The notes under the pieces are model-generated. The model was not told where the DNA came from and did no database searches. It saw only the letters and a program-made list of their open reading frames with translations. From Halomontanus rarus (GTDB lineage Archaea; Halobacteriota; Halobacteria; Halobacteriales; Natrialbaceae): a stretch of DNA of 64,000 nt. The stretch covers positions 186,001 to 250,000 of the forward strand of contig NZ_CP071598.1 in NCBI RefSeq assembly GCF_017357405.1, in the 5' to 3' direction. This document shows positions 46,193-55,452 of the stretch, piece after piece (position 1 is the first letter of the stretch; the number at the start of each line of letters is the position of its first letter). A program made the translations under genes and the position numbers.

Positions 46193-46929
46193 CGCTCGAT
46201 CACTCGGTTCTCGAGAACGCCGACGCCCTCGAACTCGACTTCCACGACGTCGCCCGCCGAGAGCTCGTCGGGACCGTAGGGCGTGCCCGTCGCGATGACG
46301 TCGCCGGGCTCCAGGGTGATGAGTTCGGAGACGTCCGCGACGAGTTCTGGCACCGAGAAGATCATGTGTTCGGTGGTGGTCTCTTGCTTCGTCTCGCCGT
46401 TGAGTCGAAGCTCGAGCGCGGCGTCGTCGGGAATCTCGTCCGGGGTCGCGAGGACGGGGCCCATCGGGAGCGAGGCGTCGAAGGCCTTCCCGCGCACCCA
46501 GTTGCGCTCGTCCTGCTGGTCGTCGCGGTTCGAGATGTCGTTGACGCAGGTGAAGCCGGCGACGTACTCCATCGCGTCGTCTTCGGACACCGCGCGACAC
46601 TGTTCGTCGATAACGATACCGAACTCGGCTTCGAACTCGACGCTGTCGCGTCCCGGCGGCAGTTCGATCGCATCGCCGTGGGCGACGACGCAGTTGGGCG
46701 TCTTCAGGAACAGTTCCGGTCGCTCGGGGCGGTCGTCGAACCCGGACTCCTCGCGGTGGTCCATGTAGCCGCCGGCCTGACAGACGATCTTGGTCGGCTC
46801 CGACGGCGGCAAGACGTCCACCTCCTCGTTCTCGGGATCGTAGGTCTTCCCGTCGGCGACGATGCCGTCGTCTGTCCACTCGCCGGTTCGTGCGTAGCCT
46901 GTCGAATCGTTGAATCGGACGGTTCGCAT
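46189..46929 (-). CDS. Fumarylacetoacetate hydrolase (FAH) family protein
   Basis: A 246-residue protein starting at the ATG at 46929 (MRTVRFNDSTG); an upstream ATG at 46956 is possible. The FAH metal site is seen in VEFEAEFGIVIDE (Glu-x-Glu) with a later Asp/Lys (DISNRDDQQDERNWVRGKAFD), then GDVIATGTPYG. Family members hydrolyse or dehydrate 2-keto acids, including 2-keto-3-deoxy pentonate in haloarchaea and related organisms. Overlap with the SelA-like gene by four bases makes translational coupling clear. It would process the 2-keto-3-deoxy acid from the lyase. Confidence 0.88.
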   Translation of the reverse strand: MRTVRFNDSTGYARTGEWTDDGIVADGKTYDPENEEVDVLPPSEPTKIVCQAGGYMDHREESGFDDRPERPELFLKTPNCVVAHGDAIELPPGRDSVEFEAEFGIVIDEQCRAVSEDDAMEYVAGFTCVNDISNRDDQQDERNWVRGKAFDASLPMGPVLATPDEIPDDAALELRLNGETKQETTTEHMIFSVPELVADVSELITLEPGDVIATGTPYGPDELSAGDVVEVEFEGVGVLENRVIER

Positions 46930-47003
46930 TGTGACTCGAGGATTGGCGCGATACACTAACCTTCTTTCGGTCGGTTCGAGGGCCAGGCGTCGGAAGCGAA
47001 ATC

Positions 47004-48602
47004 TCAGGCGCGAATCGCACCGCCCGGACGGGCGCCGGTATCCGCTCCGTCGCGAACGATGGCCGTCCCGTCGACGAACACGTGTTCGATACCGATCGGA
47101 TACTGCTCCGGATCGTCGAACGTCGCCCGGTCGTCGACGATCGCGGGATCGAAGACGACGAGATCCGCGTCGAGTCCCGGTCGAAGCACGCCCTTCGAGT
47201 CCAGCCCCATCGCACGGGCGGGCAACGACGTCATCTTTCGAATCGCCTCCTCGAGCGAGAGCACGTTCTCTTCGCGGACGTACCGGGAGAGGACGCGTGG
47301 GAACGAGCCGTAGACGCGAGGGTGCGGACGCGCGCCGAACAGGCCGTCGGTCCCGACCGCGACGCGGTCGCTTTGCATGATGGTCCGGACGTCCGACTCG
47401 ATCAACCCGTGGGCGATCATCGACGCCTCGAGGTCCTCCGCCAGCAACACGTCACAGAGGACGTCGACGGGCGTGCTGTCCCGGTCGGTCGCGATCGACG
47501 CGACGTCCCGGCCGCTCTCCTCGCGGAACGCCTCGGAGGTGAGGTTCGTCACCTCGACCCGGTCCCAGCCGGTCTTTCCGCCGACGTTCTGCCAGCCGTC
47601 GATCCGCCACTCCTCGATGTCCCTGCGGATCTCCTCGCGCTGTTCGGGGTCGGCGAGCGTCTCCCGCACCGCGTCGGCGTCCGCCGACTGGACCCACGGC
47701 GGCAACAGCGCGGTCAACATGGTGCTCCCGGCCGTGTACGGGTACTGATCGGCAGTCACGTCGATCCCGCGCTCGCGGGCGATCTCGACCTGTTCGAGCA
47801 GACGGTCCGCCTTCCCGCGCTGTCCGCTTCCGGTGAGCTTGAAGTGCGAAATGTGCAGCGGAATCCCGTGCTCGGCCCCGATGTCGACGAACTCGTCGAG
47901 CGCCTCCCAGATCCACCGGCCCTCGCTGCGAATGTGAGCGACGAACGGCCGCCCGTACGGCTCGAGTTCGGCCGCGAGCCGAGAGACTTCTGCGGTGCTC
48001 GAGTACACCTGCGGCGTGTAGACCAGCCCCGTCGAGAAGCCGACCGCCCCGTCTGCGAGCCCCTCTCGGACGAGGCTCGCCATCTCCTCGAGTTCGGCCT
48101 CGGTCGGTTCGATATCCTCCATCCCGAGGACTTCACACCGAGCGGTCCCGTGGCCGACGAGCGTCGCGACGTTCGGCGCGATCTCTCGGGCGTCGATCTC
48201 GTCGAGGTACTCCGCGAGGGAGTTCCACGACCACTCGCGTTCGAGTCGCCCCGCGAGGCCGCTGAGGTACTCCTGAAAGTCGTCGATGCCCTCTGCATCG
48301 TACAGCGGCGCCATCGAGAACCCGTCCTGGCCGAGGATTTCGGTGGTGATCCCCTGACGGGTCTTCGGCGCGAGCGAGGGATCGGAGAATAGCTCGAGGT
48401 CCGAGTGCGAGTGCGCGTCGATGAACCCGGGGCAGACGACGCTCCCGTCGGCGTCGATTCGGGTCTCCGCGTCGAGGCCGTGATCCGGCGCTCTACTGAC
48501 GTGATCGATCTGTCCGTCGGCGACGCCAACCGCACCCCGGAACCAGGGTGCGCCCGTTCCGTCGACGATCCGGCCGTTCTCGATGAGTACGTCGAGAGTC
48601 AT
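47004..48602 (-). CDS. D-aminoacylase (N-acyl-D-amino-acid deacylase) family amidohydrolase
   Basis: A 532-residue amidohydrolase. The zinc HxH is HSH at 64-66 (GFIDAHSHSD), followed by GHGTARCEVLG with the bridging Cys, HIRSEG, HISHFKLTG and the Asp in VAVGTDGLFG. It deacylates N-acyl-D-amino acids. D-glucosaminate is itself a D-configured alpha-amino acid, so N-acetylglucosaminate is a rational substrate. It is transcribed first, ahead of the FAH and SelA-like genes, 74 bases upstream. Cytoplasmic. Confidence 0.92.
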   Translation of the reverse strand: MTLDVLIENGRIVDGTGAPWFRGAVGVADGQIDHVSRAPDHGLDAETRIDADGSVVCPGFIDAHSHSDLELFSDPSLAPKTRQGITTEILGQDGFSMAPLYDAEGIDDFQEYLSGLAGRLEREWSWNSLAEYLDEIDAREIAPNVATLVGHGTARCEVLGMEDIEPTEAELEEMASLVREGLADGAVGFSTGLVYTPQVYSSTAEVSRLAAELEPYGRPFVAHIRSEGRWIWEALDEFVDIGAEHGIPLHISHFKLTGSGQRGKADRLLEQVEIARERGIDVTADQYPYTAGSTMLTALLPPWVQSADADAVRETLADPEQREEIRRDIEEWRIDGWQNVGGKTGWDRVEVTNLTSEAFREESGRDVASIATDRDSTPVDVLCDVLLAEDLEASMIAHGLIESDVRTIMQSDRVAVGTDGLFGARPHPRVYGSFPRVLSRYVREENVLSLEEAIRKMTSLPARAMGLDSKGVLRPGLDADLVVFDPAIVDDRATFDDPEQYPIGIEHVFVDGTAIVRDGADTGARPGGAIRA

Positions 48603-48745
48603 GGGTCACCCGTTCGCGGCCGTCACCCTAAATCCACCGCTCGAATCCTGCGATGCAAGTGTCGTCGGTCAAGGGAAGTGGAATCGCCCTCTCGAGAATG
48701 GGAATTCGGTTCGACGGGAGGGTGTGGCCAATGTTAGTAACTGAC

Positions 48746-48773
48746 GTAATCTAGTAGGTGACGCCTAGATTAC
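48746..48773. promoter_or_regulatory. Perfect 9-base inverted repeat before lyase-like gene C
   Basis: GTAATCTAG (48746-48754) and CTAGATTAC (48765-48773) with a 10-base spacer. It lies about 60 bases upstream of the TATA box of gene C, between it and the divergent D-aminoacylase gene. A candidate regulator site for either direction. Confidence 0.45.
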
Positions 48774-48826
48774 CTAGAGTATCGAACGCCGAGATTACTT
48801 TCGAGTCTAATAGTCATTAAATATTA

Positions 48827-48866
48827 AAAATCTTTATCTCCTGTGGTAATGGGTTGATACACGATG
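48827..48866 (+). promoter_or_regulatory. Conserved promoter/start block of lyase-like gene C
   Basis: Matches the same block of paralogue A at 35 of 40 positions, including TTTATCTC as TATA box at 48833-48840 and TGGTAATGGGTTGATAC before the ATG. Confidence 0.6.
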
Positions 48867-51800
48867 GCACAGCGCAACCGACGCAGTAGTGACGAGGCTA
48901 CGAAGCGGATCGACGAGGGCCGGAACTGGTACGGCGACGAACTGTGTGCTGTACGCAATCTCGCGACGGATTTCGACGTTTCACGCCGCTCGATGTTGGC
49001 GGCGACCGGAGCCGGGATCCTCGGTGGGCTGGCGGCGAGTAGCGAAGCCGTCGCGGCCCAAGACGACGACCGCTACCACCGCAAGACCCGACCGACGATC
49101 TGGACGGAGGAAATGCGCGAGAACGCCCGGCAGAACGTCGACAGGTACGACTGGGCGGAGAGTCAACGCGACAACGCTATCGAACAGGCCGACGGGTTTC
49201 TGGAACGGTACGGACCGGACCTCGAGAGCCTGTGGAGCTTGATCACCTCGCAGAAACTCCCCCGTGGCGGCGGGCTATCGAGCGAGCGCGGGATTCTGGG
49301 CGGGTTCAGCGATCCGGGGACCGACCGACTGTGGAAGATCGAGACGACGGTCGACGACCCCCACGGCGACGGGAAGCTGACCGTCCCGACGAACGACTTC
49401 GCGGCCTACCGGGAGAGCGGGCTAGACGACCGCGGGATGTTCGATCCCGAGCTCGCGGACGATCAGTACCTGGTCAACGAGGAACATCCAGAGATGGGCG
49501 AGGGCTGGGGCGTCGACGACGGCTGGGGCTGGATCGACGAGAACGACGACCTCGGTGGCGGGGCGGGCAACCGGTGGAACTTCGTCGCCTACTACAACCA
49601 CTGGTTCATCTGGCGACCCGGCGGCGTCCGCCGGATCCTCGACGCGGTGAGCGAGGCGTATCTGCTGACCGGCGACTCGACGTACGCCGTGGCCGGACTG
49701 ACCATGCTCGACCGGATCGCCGACGTCTACCCCGAGATGTCGATCTGGGACTACCAGCAGGGAGACGGCTTCTGGAACAACCACGGCGGCCGGCAGACCG
49801 GGCGGATTCTCGGCGGCTCGTGGGAGACGAACCTCGTTCGGAATCTCATGCACGCCTACGACAGGCTGTTTCCCGCGCTGGACGACGACGAAGTCGCGAA
49901 CGACGTCCTCTCTTTCCTCGACGGCAAAACCGAGGAGTTCCCCGGCCTGGAAGGTAAAGACTCGGTCGCGCAAATACGCGAGAACGTCGAGGAGAACTTC
50001 CTCCAGGAGATGCTCCCGGCGGCGAAGAACTCCGATCTCGTGCCGTCCAGAGGACAGCTCTCGACGGTGGCTATCTCGGCGCGCGTACAGGACGACACGC
50101 GCGAGGGCGGCTACACCCGCGAAGCGCTCGAGTGGGTCTTCCAGCCCGGCGGCGAGCGGTTCGTCGGCGACGTCTGGAACGAAGAACCGGAAAACTGGAT
50201 CACCACCGGCGGCGATATTCTCACGCCCGTCGTCGATCGATGTGACCGCGACGGATACTGGCACGAAGGTGCGCAATTGTACAACCGCATCCAGATGTCC
50301 TCGATCCGTCAGGTGGCCGAGGTCCTGAAAGGATACGACGGATTCGAGGGGGCGGACCTCTACCAGCACCCCAAGATGCAACAGGCTCTCGGGATCAATT
50401 CACACCTGATCTTGCTCGATACCCTCGCCCCGGAACTCGGCGATACGCACGCCTACTCCGGAGATCTCTGGGTGAGTCAGTCGGGAGTCGAAGACGGCTA
50501 CGAGGTGACCGGCGACCCCTACTTCGCGCAGCTGTGGCACTTCAACAACGGCTACTCCACGGCGGGGATCAGCGGCTCCATCTTCGACGCCGATCCCGAG
50601 GGACTGGCCGACGAGATCCAGGCGATCATCGACGCCGAAGGACCGTTCGATCTGCCGAGCCAGAACCTCGCAGGCTTCGGCTTCGCCGCGCTTCGCGACG
50701 GCGAGAACTACACGAACCAACCGTTCGGAACGAGATTCGACACCTCGCGGTTGTTCGCCGACGCGTCGACCGGGATCAACGATAGCTTCGACGAAGCCAT
50801 TCAGCTCGAGGCCGGAGAGGAGGGCGAGTGGTGGACGTTCGAGTTCGACGTCGAGGAGGCCGGCGAGTACGCCCTCGATATCGAAGCGTTGTTCGGCCCC
50901 AGTTCGTACGGTATCTATGAACTGTCCCTCAACGGCGAGCACGTCGACACCGTCGACTTCATGGTCGACGGGAGCGGCCGCGACGTGCTGACGTACGTCG
51001 AAGAGCTCCCGGAAGGAACCAACACGATTCGGTGGGAGAACGTCGGCAACAACGACGACTCGAGTGGCTACAAGATGGCTCTGTACTACCTCACGTTGCT
51101 CGACGAGGACGACCGGGAAATCCGAGACGGGCTCGAAGAGCTGGGTAACGCAAAGCGCGCCATCTGGATGTACTACGGCCGCAACGGTGTCGAGGGCGGC
51201 GGTACCAGTCACGCTCACCGCGATACGCTGAACCTCGGCGTCGCGGCCAACGAGATGGAACTCGCACGCGATCTCGGGTACCCCGAGGAGACCGGAGCGT
51301 ACCCGCCGGGGAGGTTCTTCACCGATAACACGATCAGCCACAATACGGTCGTGGTCGACGAGCGGGGTCAGAAGCACCACTGGGTCGGCACCCCGCGACA
51401 CTTCGAGGGCGAGGACGAGCGGGTGAACCTGATCGACGTCGAGGCACCCCGCACTTACGACGTAGCCGACGAGTACCGCCGGACGACGGCGATGATCACC
51501 GTCGACGAGGAACACTCCTACGCGGTCGACTTCTTCCGCGTCGTGGGCGGCGACGATCACCGCTTTAGCTTCCACGCGACGAAGGCCGACGTCTCCACCG
51601 ACGGCCTCGACCTCGTCTCTCAGGACGGCGGGACCCTCGCCGGCGAGGACGTCCCCTATGCCGACGACGAGTACGACCAGAAAATGATGGCTCAGGACTC
51701 CTCGTGGGGTCGTGCGAAAGGCGGCGGCCTCAACTACTTCGACAACGTCGAGCGCGATCGCGATCCCGGCGAGACGGTCGCGATCGACTGGGACGTCGAG

Positions 51801-52673
51801 GACCACTTCGGCGTTCGCGACGACGACGCCGAGGACGTTCACCTGCGCCTGACCTCCTTCGGCGACTTCGACGAGGTCGAACTCGCCGACGGATATCCGC
51901 CGAACAGCTCCAGCGGCGCCGAACCGGAGCCGAGCATCCGGTACGCGTTCCTCAATCGGAGCGGGACGGACCTCGAGAGCGACTTCGTCTCGACGATCGA
52001 GCACTACGAGGGCGAGCGCGCCGTCGACTCGGTCGAGACGGTTCCAGTCGAGGGTGGCGACGGGAACGCCGTCAAGGTCGAACTCGCGACCGGACGGACC
52101 GACTACGTGGTCTGCGCGTTCGACGAGGGCGATACCCTCACCGTCGACGACACCTTCGAGTTCAAGGGCTTCTTCGGCGTCTACTCGATCGAGGACGGCG
52201 AGCCCGAGTACGCCTACGTCCACGACGGCACGCGGCTCAAACCCCTCGACGGCCCGGCGCTCGTTACGGAGCCGACCGGCCACGTCCGCGGCTTCGTCGA
52301 GGACTTTACCCGCGGGATGAGCCTCGAGAACGAGGTGTCGATCCGAACCGCTGCCGACCGCGATCAGCTCGAGCGCCACGCCGGGTTCGTCTACGTCGAC
52401 AACGACGACTCCGATCCGTGGCGCGGCGAACCCGATCCGACGAACCCGATCGAGGGACGCGGCCGGCGCGGGCAGGGCAACGGCGCCTACCCTATCGATG
52501 CGATCTCCGTCAGTAGCGGGAATACGATCACGGTCGACGTCGGCGACAAGACGTTCACTCGAGACTTCGTCGATCCCGACCGGCTCGAGGAGGGCGGCTA
52601 CAACTACATCATCGCCGAGGAAGACGACGTCCGCATCCCGTTGACGTCGACCTGGTCTCGGTCTGCGAACTAA
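48864..52673 (+). CDS. Giant Tat-exported heparinase II/III-like protein C
   Basis: A 1269-residue paralogue. Its promoter and N-terminal region (MAQRNRRSSDE, DELCAVRNL, FDVSRRSML at 38-46, DDDRYHRKTRPTI) follow protein A, while the C-terminal quarter (HAGFVYVDNDDSDPWRG, EGGYNYIIAEEDD) follows protein B: a natural mosaic. The helical domain, beta-sandwich module (about 639-749) and heparinase region (TSHAHRDTLNLGVAANEMEL) are intact. Exported. It is probably active on the same polymer family as A and B; differences in the helical domain may change specificity. Confidence 0.85.
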   Translation: MAQRNRRSSDEATKRIDEGRNWYGDELCAVRNLATDFDVSRRSMLAATGAGILGGLAASSEAVAAQDDDRYHRKTRPTIWTEEMRENARQNVDRYDWAESQRDNAIEQADGFLERYGPDLESLWSLITSQKLPRGGGLSSERGILGGFSDPGTDRLWKIETTVDDPHGDGKLTVPTNDFAAYRESGLDDRGMFDPELADDQYLVNEEHPEMGEGWGVDDGWGWIDENDDLGGGAGNRWNFVAYYNHWFIWRPGGVRRILDAVSEAYLLTGDSTYAVAGLTMLDRIADVYPEMSIWDYQQGDGFWNNHGGRQTGRILGGSWETNLVRNLMHAYDRLFPALDDDEVANDVLSFLDGKTEEFPGLEGKDSVAQIRENVEENFLQEMLPAAKNSDLVPSRGQLSTVAISARVQDDTREGGYTREALEWVFQPGGERFVGDVWNEEPENWITTGGDILTPVVDRCDRDGYWHEGAQLYNRIQMSSIRQVAEVLKGYDGFEGADLYQHPKMQQALGINSHLILLDTLAPELGDTHAYSGDLWVSQSGVEDGYEVTGDPYFAQLWHFNNGYSTAGISGSIFDADPEGLADEIQAIIDAEGPFDLPSQNLAGFGFAALRDGENYTNQPFGTRFDTSRLFADASTGINDSFDEAIQLEAGEEGEWWTFEFDVEEAGEYALDIEALFGPSSYGIYELSLNGEHVDTVDFMVDGSGRDVLTYVEELPEGTNTIRWENVGNNDDSSGYKMALYYLTLLDEDDREIRDGLEELGNAKRAIWMYYGRNGVEGGGTSHAHRDTLNLGVAANEMELARDLGYPEETGAYPPGRFFTDNTISHNTVVVDERGQKHHWVGTPRHFEGEDERVNLIDVEAPRTYDVADEYRRTTAMITVDEEHSYAVDFFRVVGGDDHRFSFHATKADVSTDGLDLVSQDGGTLAGEDVPYADDEYDQKMMAQDSSWGRAKGGGLNYFDNVERDRDPGETVAIDWDVEDHFGVRDDDAEDVHLRLTSFGDFDEVELADGYPPNSSSGAEPEPSIRYAFLNRSGTDLESDFVSTIEHYEGERAVDSVETVPVEGGDGNAVKVELATGRTDYVVCAFDEGDTLTVDDTFEFKGFFGVYSIEDGEPEYAYVHDGTRLKPLDGPALVTEPTGHVRGFVEDFTRGMSLENEVSIRTAADRDQLERHAGFVYVDNDDSDPWRGEPDPTNPIEGRGRRGQGNGAYPIDAISVSSGNTITVDVGDKTFTRDFVDPDRLEEGGYNYIIAEEDDVRIPLTSTWSRSAN

Positions 52674-52719
52674 CTCCCGTCGCCTCCCGTTTCTGATTCC
52701 GTCTCGCGTGAAGAGCACC

Positions 52720-52750
52720 GATTTCGATTTCGATTTCGGTTTCGGTTTCG
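52720..52750. repeat. Hexanucleotide microsatellite
   Basis: Six-base units of GATTTC and GGTTTC type in the gap after lyase-like gene C. No function is suggested. Confidence 0.5.
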
Positions 52751-52787
52751 GGTCCGTACGCTACTCGCGTCCGACGACGCCGCTCGA

Positions 52788-53525
52788 TCACCGAACCGTC
52801 GACCCCCGCTCGCGCTCGCGCTCGCTCTCGCCGCGCTCGCTCTCGCCGCGCTCGCACCTGACTGCGAACTCGAGGAAGTTGTCGAACAGTCCCTTTGCGT
52901 CCATCGCGAGGTCGACGTTCGCCGCCGTAATTCCGTCGAGCACGGCGCGAATCCGCTCCTCGGGCAGGTCCTTTCCCCGCGTCACCAGTTCCGCGGTGTC
53001 CCGGTCGTACTCGGGGTGAAACTGAACGCCGAAGACCCGCCCCGCGCGAAAGCCCTGGATCGAGTAGTCGTTCTCGGCGATCGACTCGGCGCCGGGCGGG
53101 AGTCGGACCACCTCGTCGGAGTGGGTCGTGAACGCCAGAAATCGCTCGGAGAGTCCCGACAGTAATTCCGAGTCGCCGACGCGCTCGATCTCCCGGTACC
53201 CGAGTTCGTACTCGCCCATGTCCCGGACCTCGCCGCCGAGGGCGTGCGCCAGCAACTGGTGGCCGAAACAGACGCCGAGCACCGGCAGGTCCCGGTCGAC
53301 CGCACCGTCGACCCACTCGAGCAGCGGCGGGATCCACGGTTCGTCGCCGTAGACCGACGCGCCGGAGCCGCTGACGATCGCGGCGTCGTACTCGTATCCG
53401 TCGGGGAGGTCCCCCTCGTTCGCGGCGAACGATCGGACGTCGGCATCTACGTCTCGCTCGAAATTCCGTCTCGTCGCGTCGTCGTTGTAGGAGGCGTTCA
53501 GCAACGCCACTCGTAGCTCCTGCAT
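52788..53525 (-). CDS. Class I glutamine amidotransferase
   Basis: A 245-residue GATase-1 protein. The nucleophile elbow is VLGVCFGHQ (C86) and the His/Glu of the triad are in FGVQFHPEYD (H170, E172). Such free-standing enzymes release ammonia from glutamine or hydrolyse gamma-glutamyl groups. The last 20 residues are a tail of Glu, Arg and Ser repeats produced by a 15-base tandem repeat in the DNA, which is probably a strain-specific expansion and not essential. It stands alone. Confidence 0.9.
   Translation of the reverse strand: MQELRVALLNASYNDDATRRNFERDVDADVRSFAANEGDLPDGYEYDAAIVSGSGASVYGDEPWIPPLLEWVDGAVDRDLPVLGVCFGHQLLAHALGGEVRDMGEYELGYREIERVGDSELLSGLSERFLAFTTHSDEVVRLPPGAESIAENDYSIQGFRAGRVFGVQFHPEYDRDTAELVTRGKDLPEERIRAVLDGITAANVDLAMDAKGLFDNFLEFAVRCERGESERGESERERERGSTVR
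52806..52856 (-). repeat. 15-base tandem repeat at the amidotransferase C-terminus
   Basis: Copies of GCGCTCGCTCTCGCC within the coding frame give the repeated residues GESER. Confidence 0.6.
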
Positions 53526-53596
53526 GTTCGGTGGTCGGTCTCACTCACCGAATTGTAAAGTAGTTTTCCTGATCGATCGACTCGACTCTCTCCGAC

Positions 53597-54364
53597 TTAC
53601 TCGAGGAACGATCGAACGTATCGTAGATCGGCCTCGATCGCCTCTCGATAGGGTCGTTCGTCGGTCACGAACTCGACGTTCGCGTAGCCGTCGAACCCCC
53701 GTCCGAAGGGCTCGAGGATCGCCTCGAGATCGTAGTACGACTCCGAGAGCGGCGCCCGCTCCCGCGCGGTTCGTTCGCGCGTCGTCTGCAGGTGAAGCTG
53801 GTTCGAAAGCGGTGCGAGCGCCTCGGCTTCACGCTCGAGTTCGTCCGCCGGGATCGAGAACCCCGGCTGGTAGTTGAGACGACAGCGCTCGTCGTCGATC
53901 GTCTCGATCAGTTTCTTCGCGCCTTCCAGAGTGTGCGTCAGCGTGTTGTTGTGCTTCTCGACGGTCACCTCGAGCCCGTCGTCGGCCGCCCGCTCGGTCA
54001 CCCGCTCGAGGTCGGCGACGACCCGGTCCCAGTGGTCCTGCTCGTGATCGCCGTATTCCTGGCTCCCGGCCCAGATACGAACGATCTCCGTTCCGAGCCG
54101 ATCCGCGATCGCGAGTTCGTGCTCGAGGTCGTCGTCGAACGCGTCGGAGCCACACCGGAGGTAGGAGCCGTACGAGGCGATCTCGAGGCCCTGTTCGTCG
54201 GCCGCCTCGGCGATCCGCTCGCAGGTCATCTCGGAGCCGTCGCCGACGTGATCCTGCCCCCAGATCTCGACGCCGTCGTAGCCGACCGCACCCGCCAGCT
54301 CGAGCACCTCCTCGACGGACCGATCCTTGGCGGAGATGGTACAGAGGCCGACGTCTATCGTCAT
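53597..54364 (-). CDS. Sugar-phosphate isomerase/epimerase (TIM barrel), second copy
   Basis: A 255-residue AP endonuclease 2-type barrel with candidate metal residues in GLEVTVEKHNNTL (Glu), GYDGVEIWGQDHVGD, LHLQTTRERT and VEFVTDERPY. Its start overlaps the stop of the aldo/keto reductase gene by four bases (ATGA), so the two are coupled. This is the second such isomerase in the window. The substrate is unknown. Confidence 0.85.
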   Translation of the reverse strand: MTIDVGLCTISAKDRSVEEVLELAGAVGYDGVEIWGQDHVGDGSEMTCERIAEAADEQGLEIASYGSYLRCGSDAFDDDLEHELAIADRLGTEIVRIWAGSQEYGDHEQDHWDRVVADLERVTERAADDGLEVTVEKHNNTLTHTLEGAKKLIETIDDERCRLNYQPGFSIPADELEREAEALAPLSNQLHLQTTRERTARERAPLSESYYDLEAILEPFGRGFDGYANVEFVTDERPYREAIEADLRYVRSFLE

Positions 54365-55332
54365 CGGTCACCCTCCGTCTCTTCGGCGTACGCGTCGGTG
54401 ATTCGCCCCAGCTGTTCGTCGGTCAACGAGAGCTCCATCGCACCGGCGTTCTCCTCGAGTTGCTCGACCGAGCGAGCGCCGACGATCGGCACGCACGTGA
54501 ACCGCTCGCGATCGATACACCAGCGCAGGGCGACCTGTGCGGGCGTCGCGCCCGCTTCCCGCGCGACCGATTGCACCGCTTCGAGGACGCGCCACTGGCG
54601 CTCGTCGAACCGCCCGTTCCAGTCGTTCAAGTCTCCCCGGGAGCCCTTCGGCGGGTCGCCGTCGCGTTCGTACTTCCCGGTGAGGAAGCCACCTTCCAGC
54701 GGCGAGTACGGACAGACCGCGAGGTTCTGGTCGGCACAGACGTCCAGATAGTCTTCGACCTCCTCGCGGTAGGCGGCGTTGAACCGTGGCTGGGTAATCT
54801 CGAAGCGCTCGAGGTTCTCGAGATCGCTCCGCCACAGGGCCTTCGTCAGCTTCCAGGCGGCACCCGACGACGCCGCGAGGTACCGGACGGTCCCCTCCCG
54901 GACGAGGTCGTCGAGCGTCCGAAGCGTCTCCCGGATCGGCGTCTCGTCGTCGAAGCGGTGGATGTAGTAGACGTCGAGGTAGTCCGTGTCGAGGCGCTCG
55001 AGCGTGTCCTGAATTTCCGATCGAATCGCCTTCCGCGAGAGGGTTCGCTCCGGAACGCCCCGACTGCGCCACCAGACCTTGCTCGCGATCACGACGTCCT
55101 CGCGGTCGTGATCGGCGAGCCACTCGCCGATCCACTCCTCGCTCTTCCCGCCGCCGTAGCTGTTCGCCGTGTCGACGAAGTTGATCCCCCGATCCCACGC
55201 CGCGTCCAGCAGTTCGTGTGCGGTCTCGCGGTCCGTCTCGAGCGTGCCGTTTGACTCCTTGCCGAACCGCCAGGTGCCGAAACACAGCGGCGACACCGTC
55301 AGTCCGGTAGAGCCGAGTCGTCGATACTCCAT
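54361..55332 (-). CDS. Aldo/keto reductase
   Basis: A 323-residue TIM-barrel NADPH-dependent reductase. The tetrad is present: Asp and Tyr in FVDTANSYGGGKSEEW, Lys in VVIASKVWWRS, and His in VYYIHRFDDE. It begins MEYRRLGSTGLTVSPLCFG, as in the oxidoreductase group that acts on sugars and keto compounds. The C-terminal IVGARSVEQLEENAGAM binds the cofactor phosphate. Co-translated with the isomerase downstream. Could oxidise or reduce sugars of the cluster. Confidence 0.93.
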   Translation of the reverse strand: MEYRRLGSTGLTVSPLCFGTWRFGKESNGTLETDRETAHELLDAAWDRGINFVDTANSYGGGKSEEWIGEWLADHDREDVVIASKVWWRSRGVPERTLSRKAIRSEIQDTLERLDTDYLDVYYIHRFDDETPIRETLRTLDDLVREGTVRYLAASSGAAWKLTKALWRSDLENLERFEITQPRFNAAYREEVEDYLDVCADQNLAVCPYSPLEGGFLTGKYERDGDPPKGSRGDLNDWNGRFDERQWRVLEAVQSVAREAGATPAQVALRWCIDRERFTCVPIVGARSVEQLEENAGAMELSLTDEQLGRITDAYAEETEGDR

Positions 55333-55452
55333 GTACGCGTAGTACGCCTTCGCGACTAAATGAATGTGGGAGTCGGCAGGATCGGTCGGGTCGACCGCTC
55401 TTCGCGGAATTCGACCGCCTTTGCCTCGACCTCAATCCGACCGGTCGTCGTC

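Noticed and set aside
46193..47215. N-terminal extension of the SelA-like frame
   Set aside because: It is a shadow of the FAH gene; the SelA-like protein begins at 46192 with the conserved start of its family.
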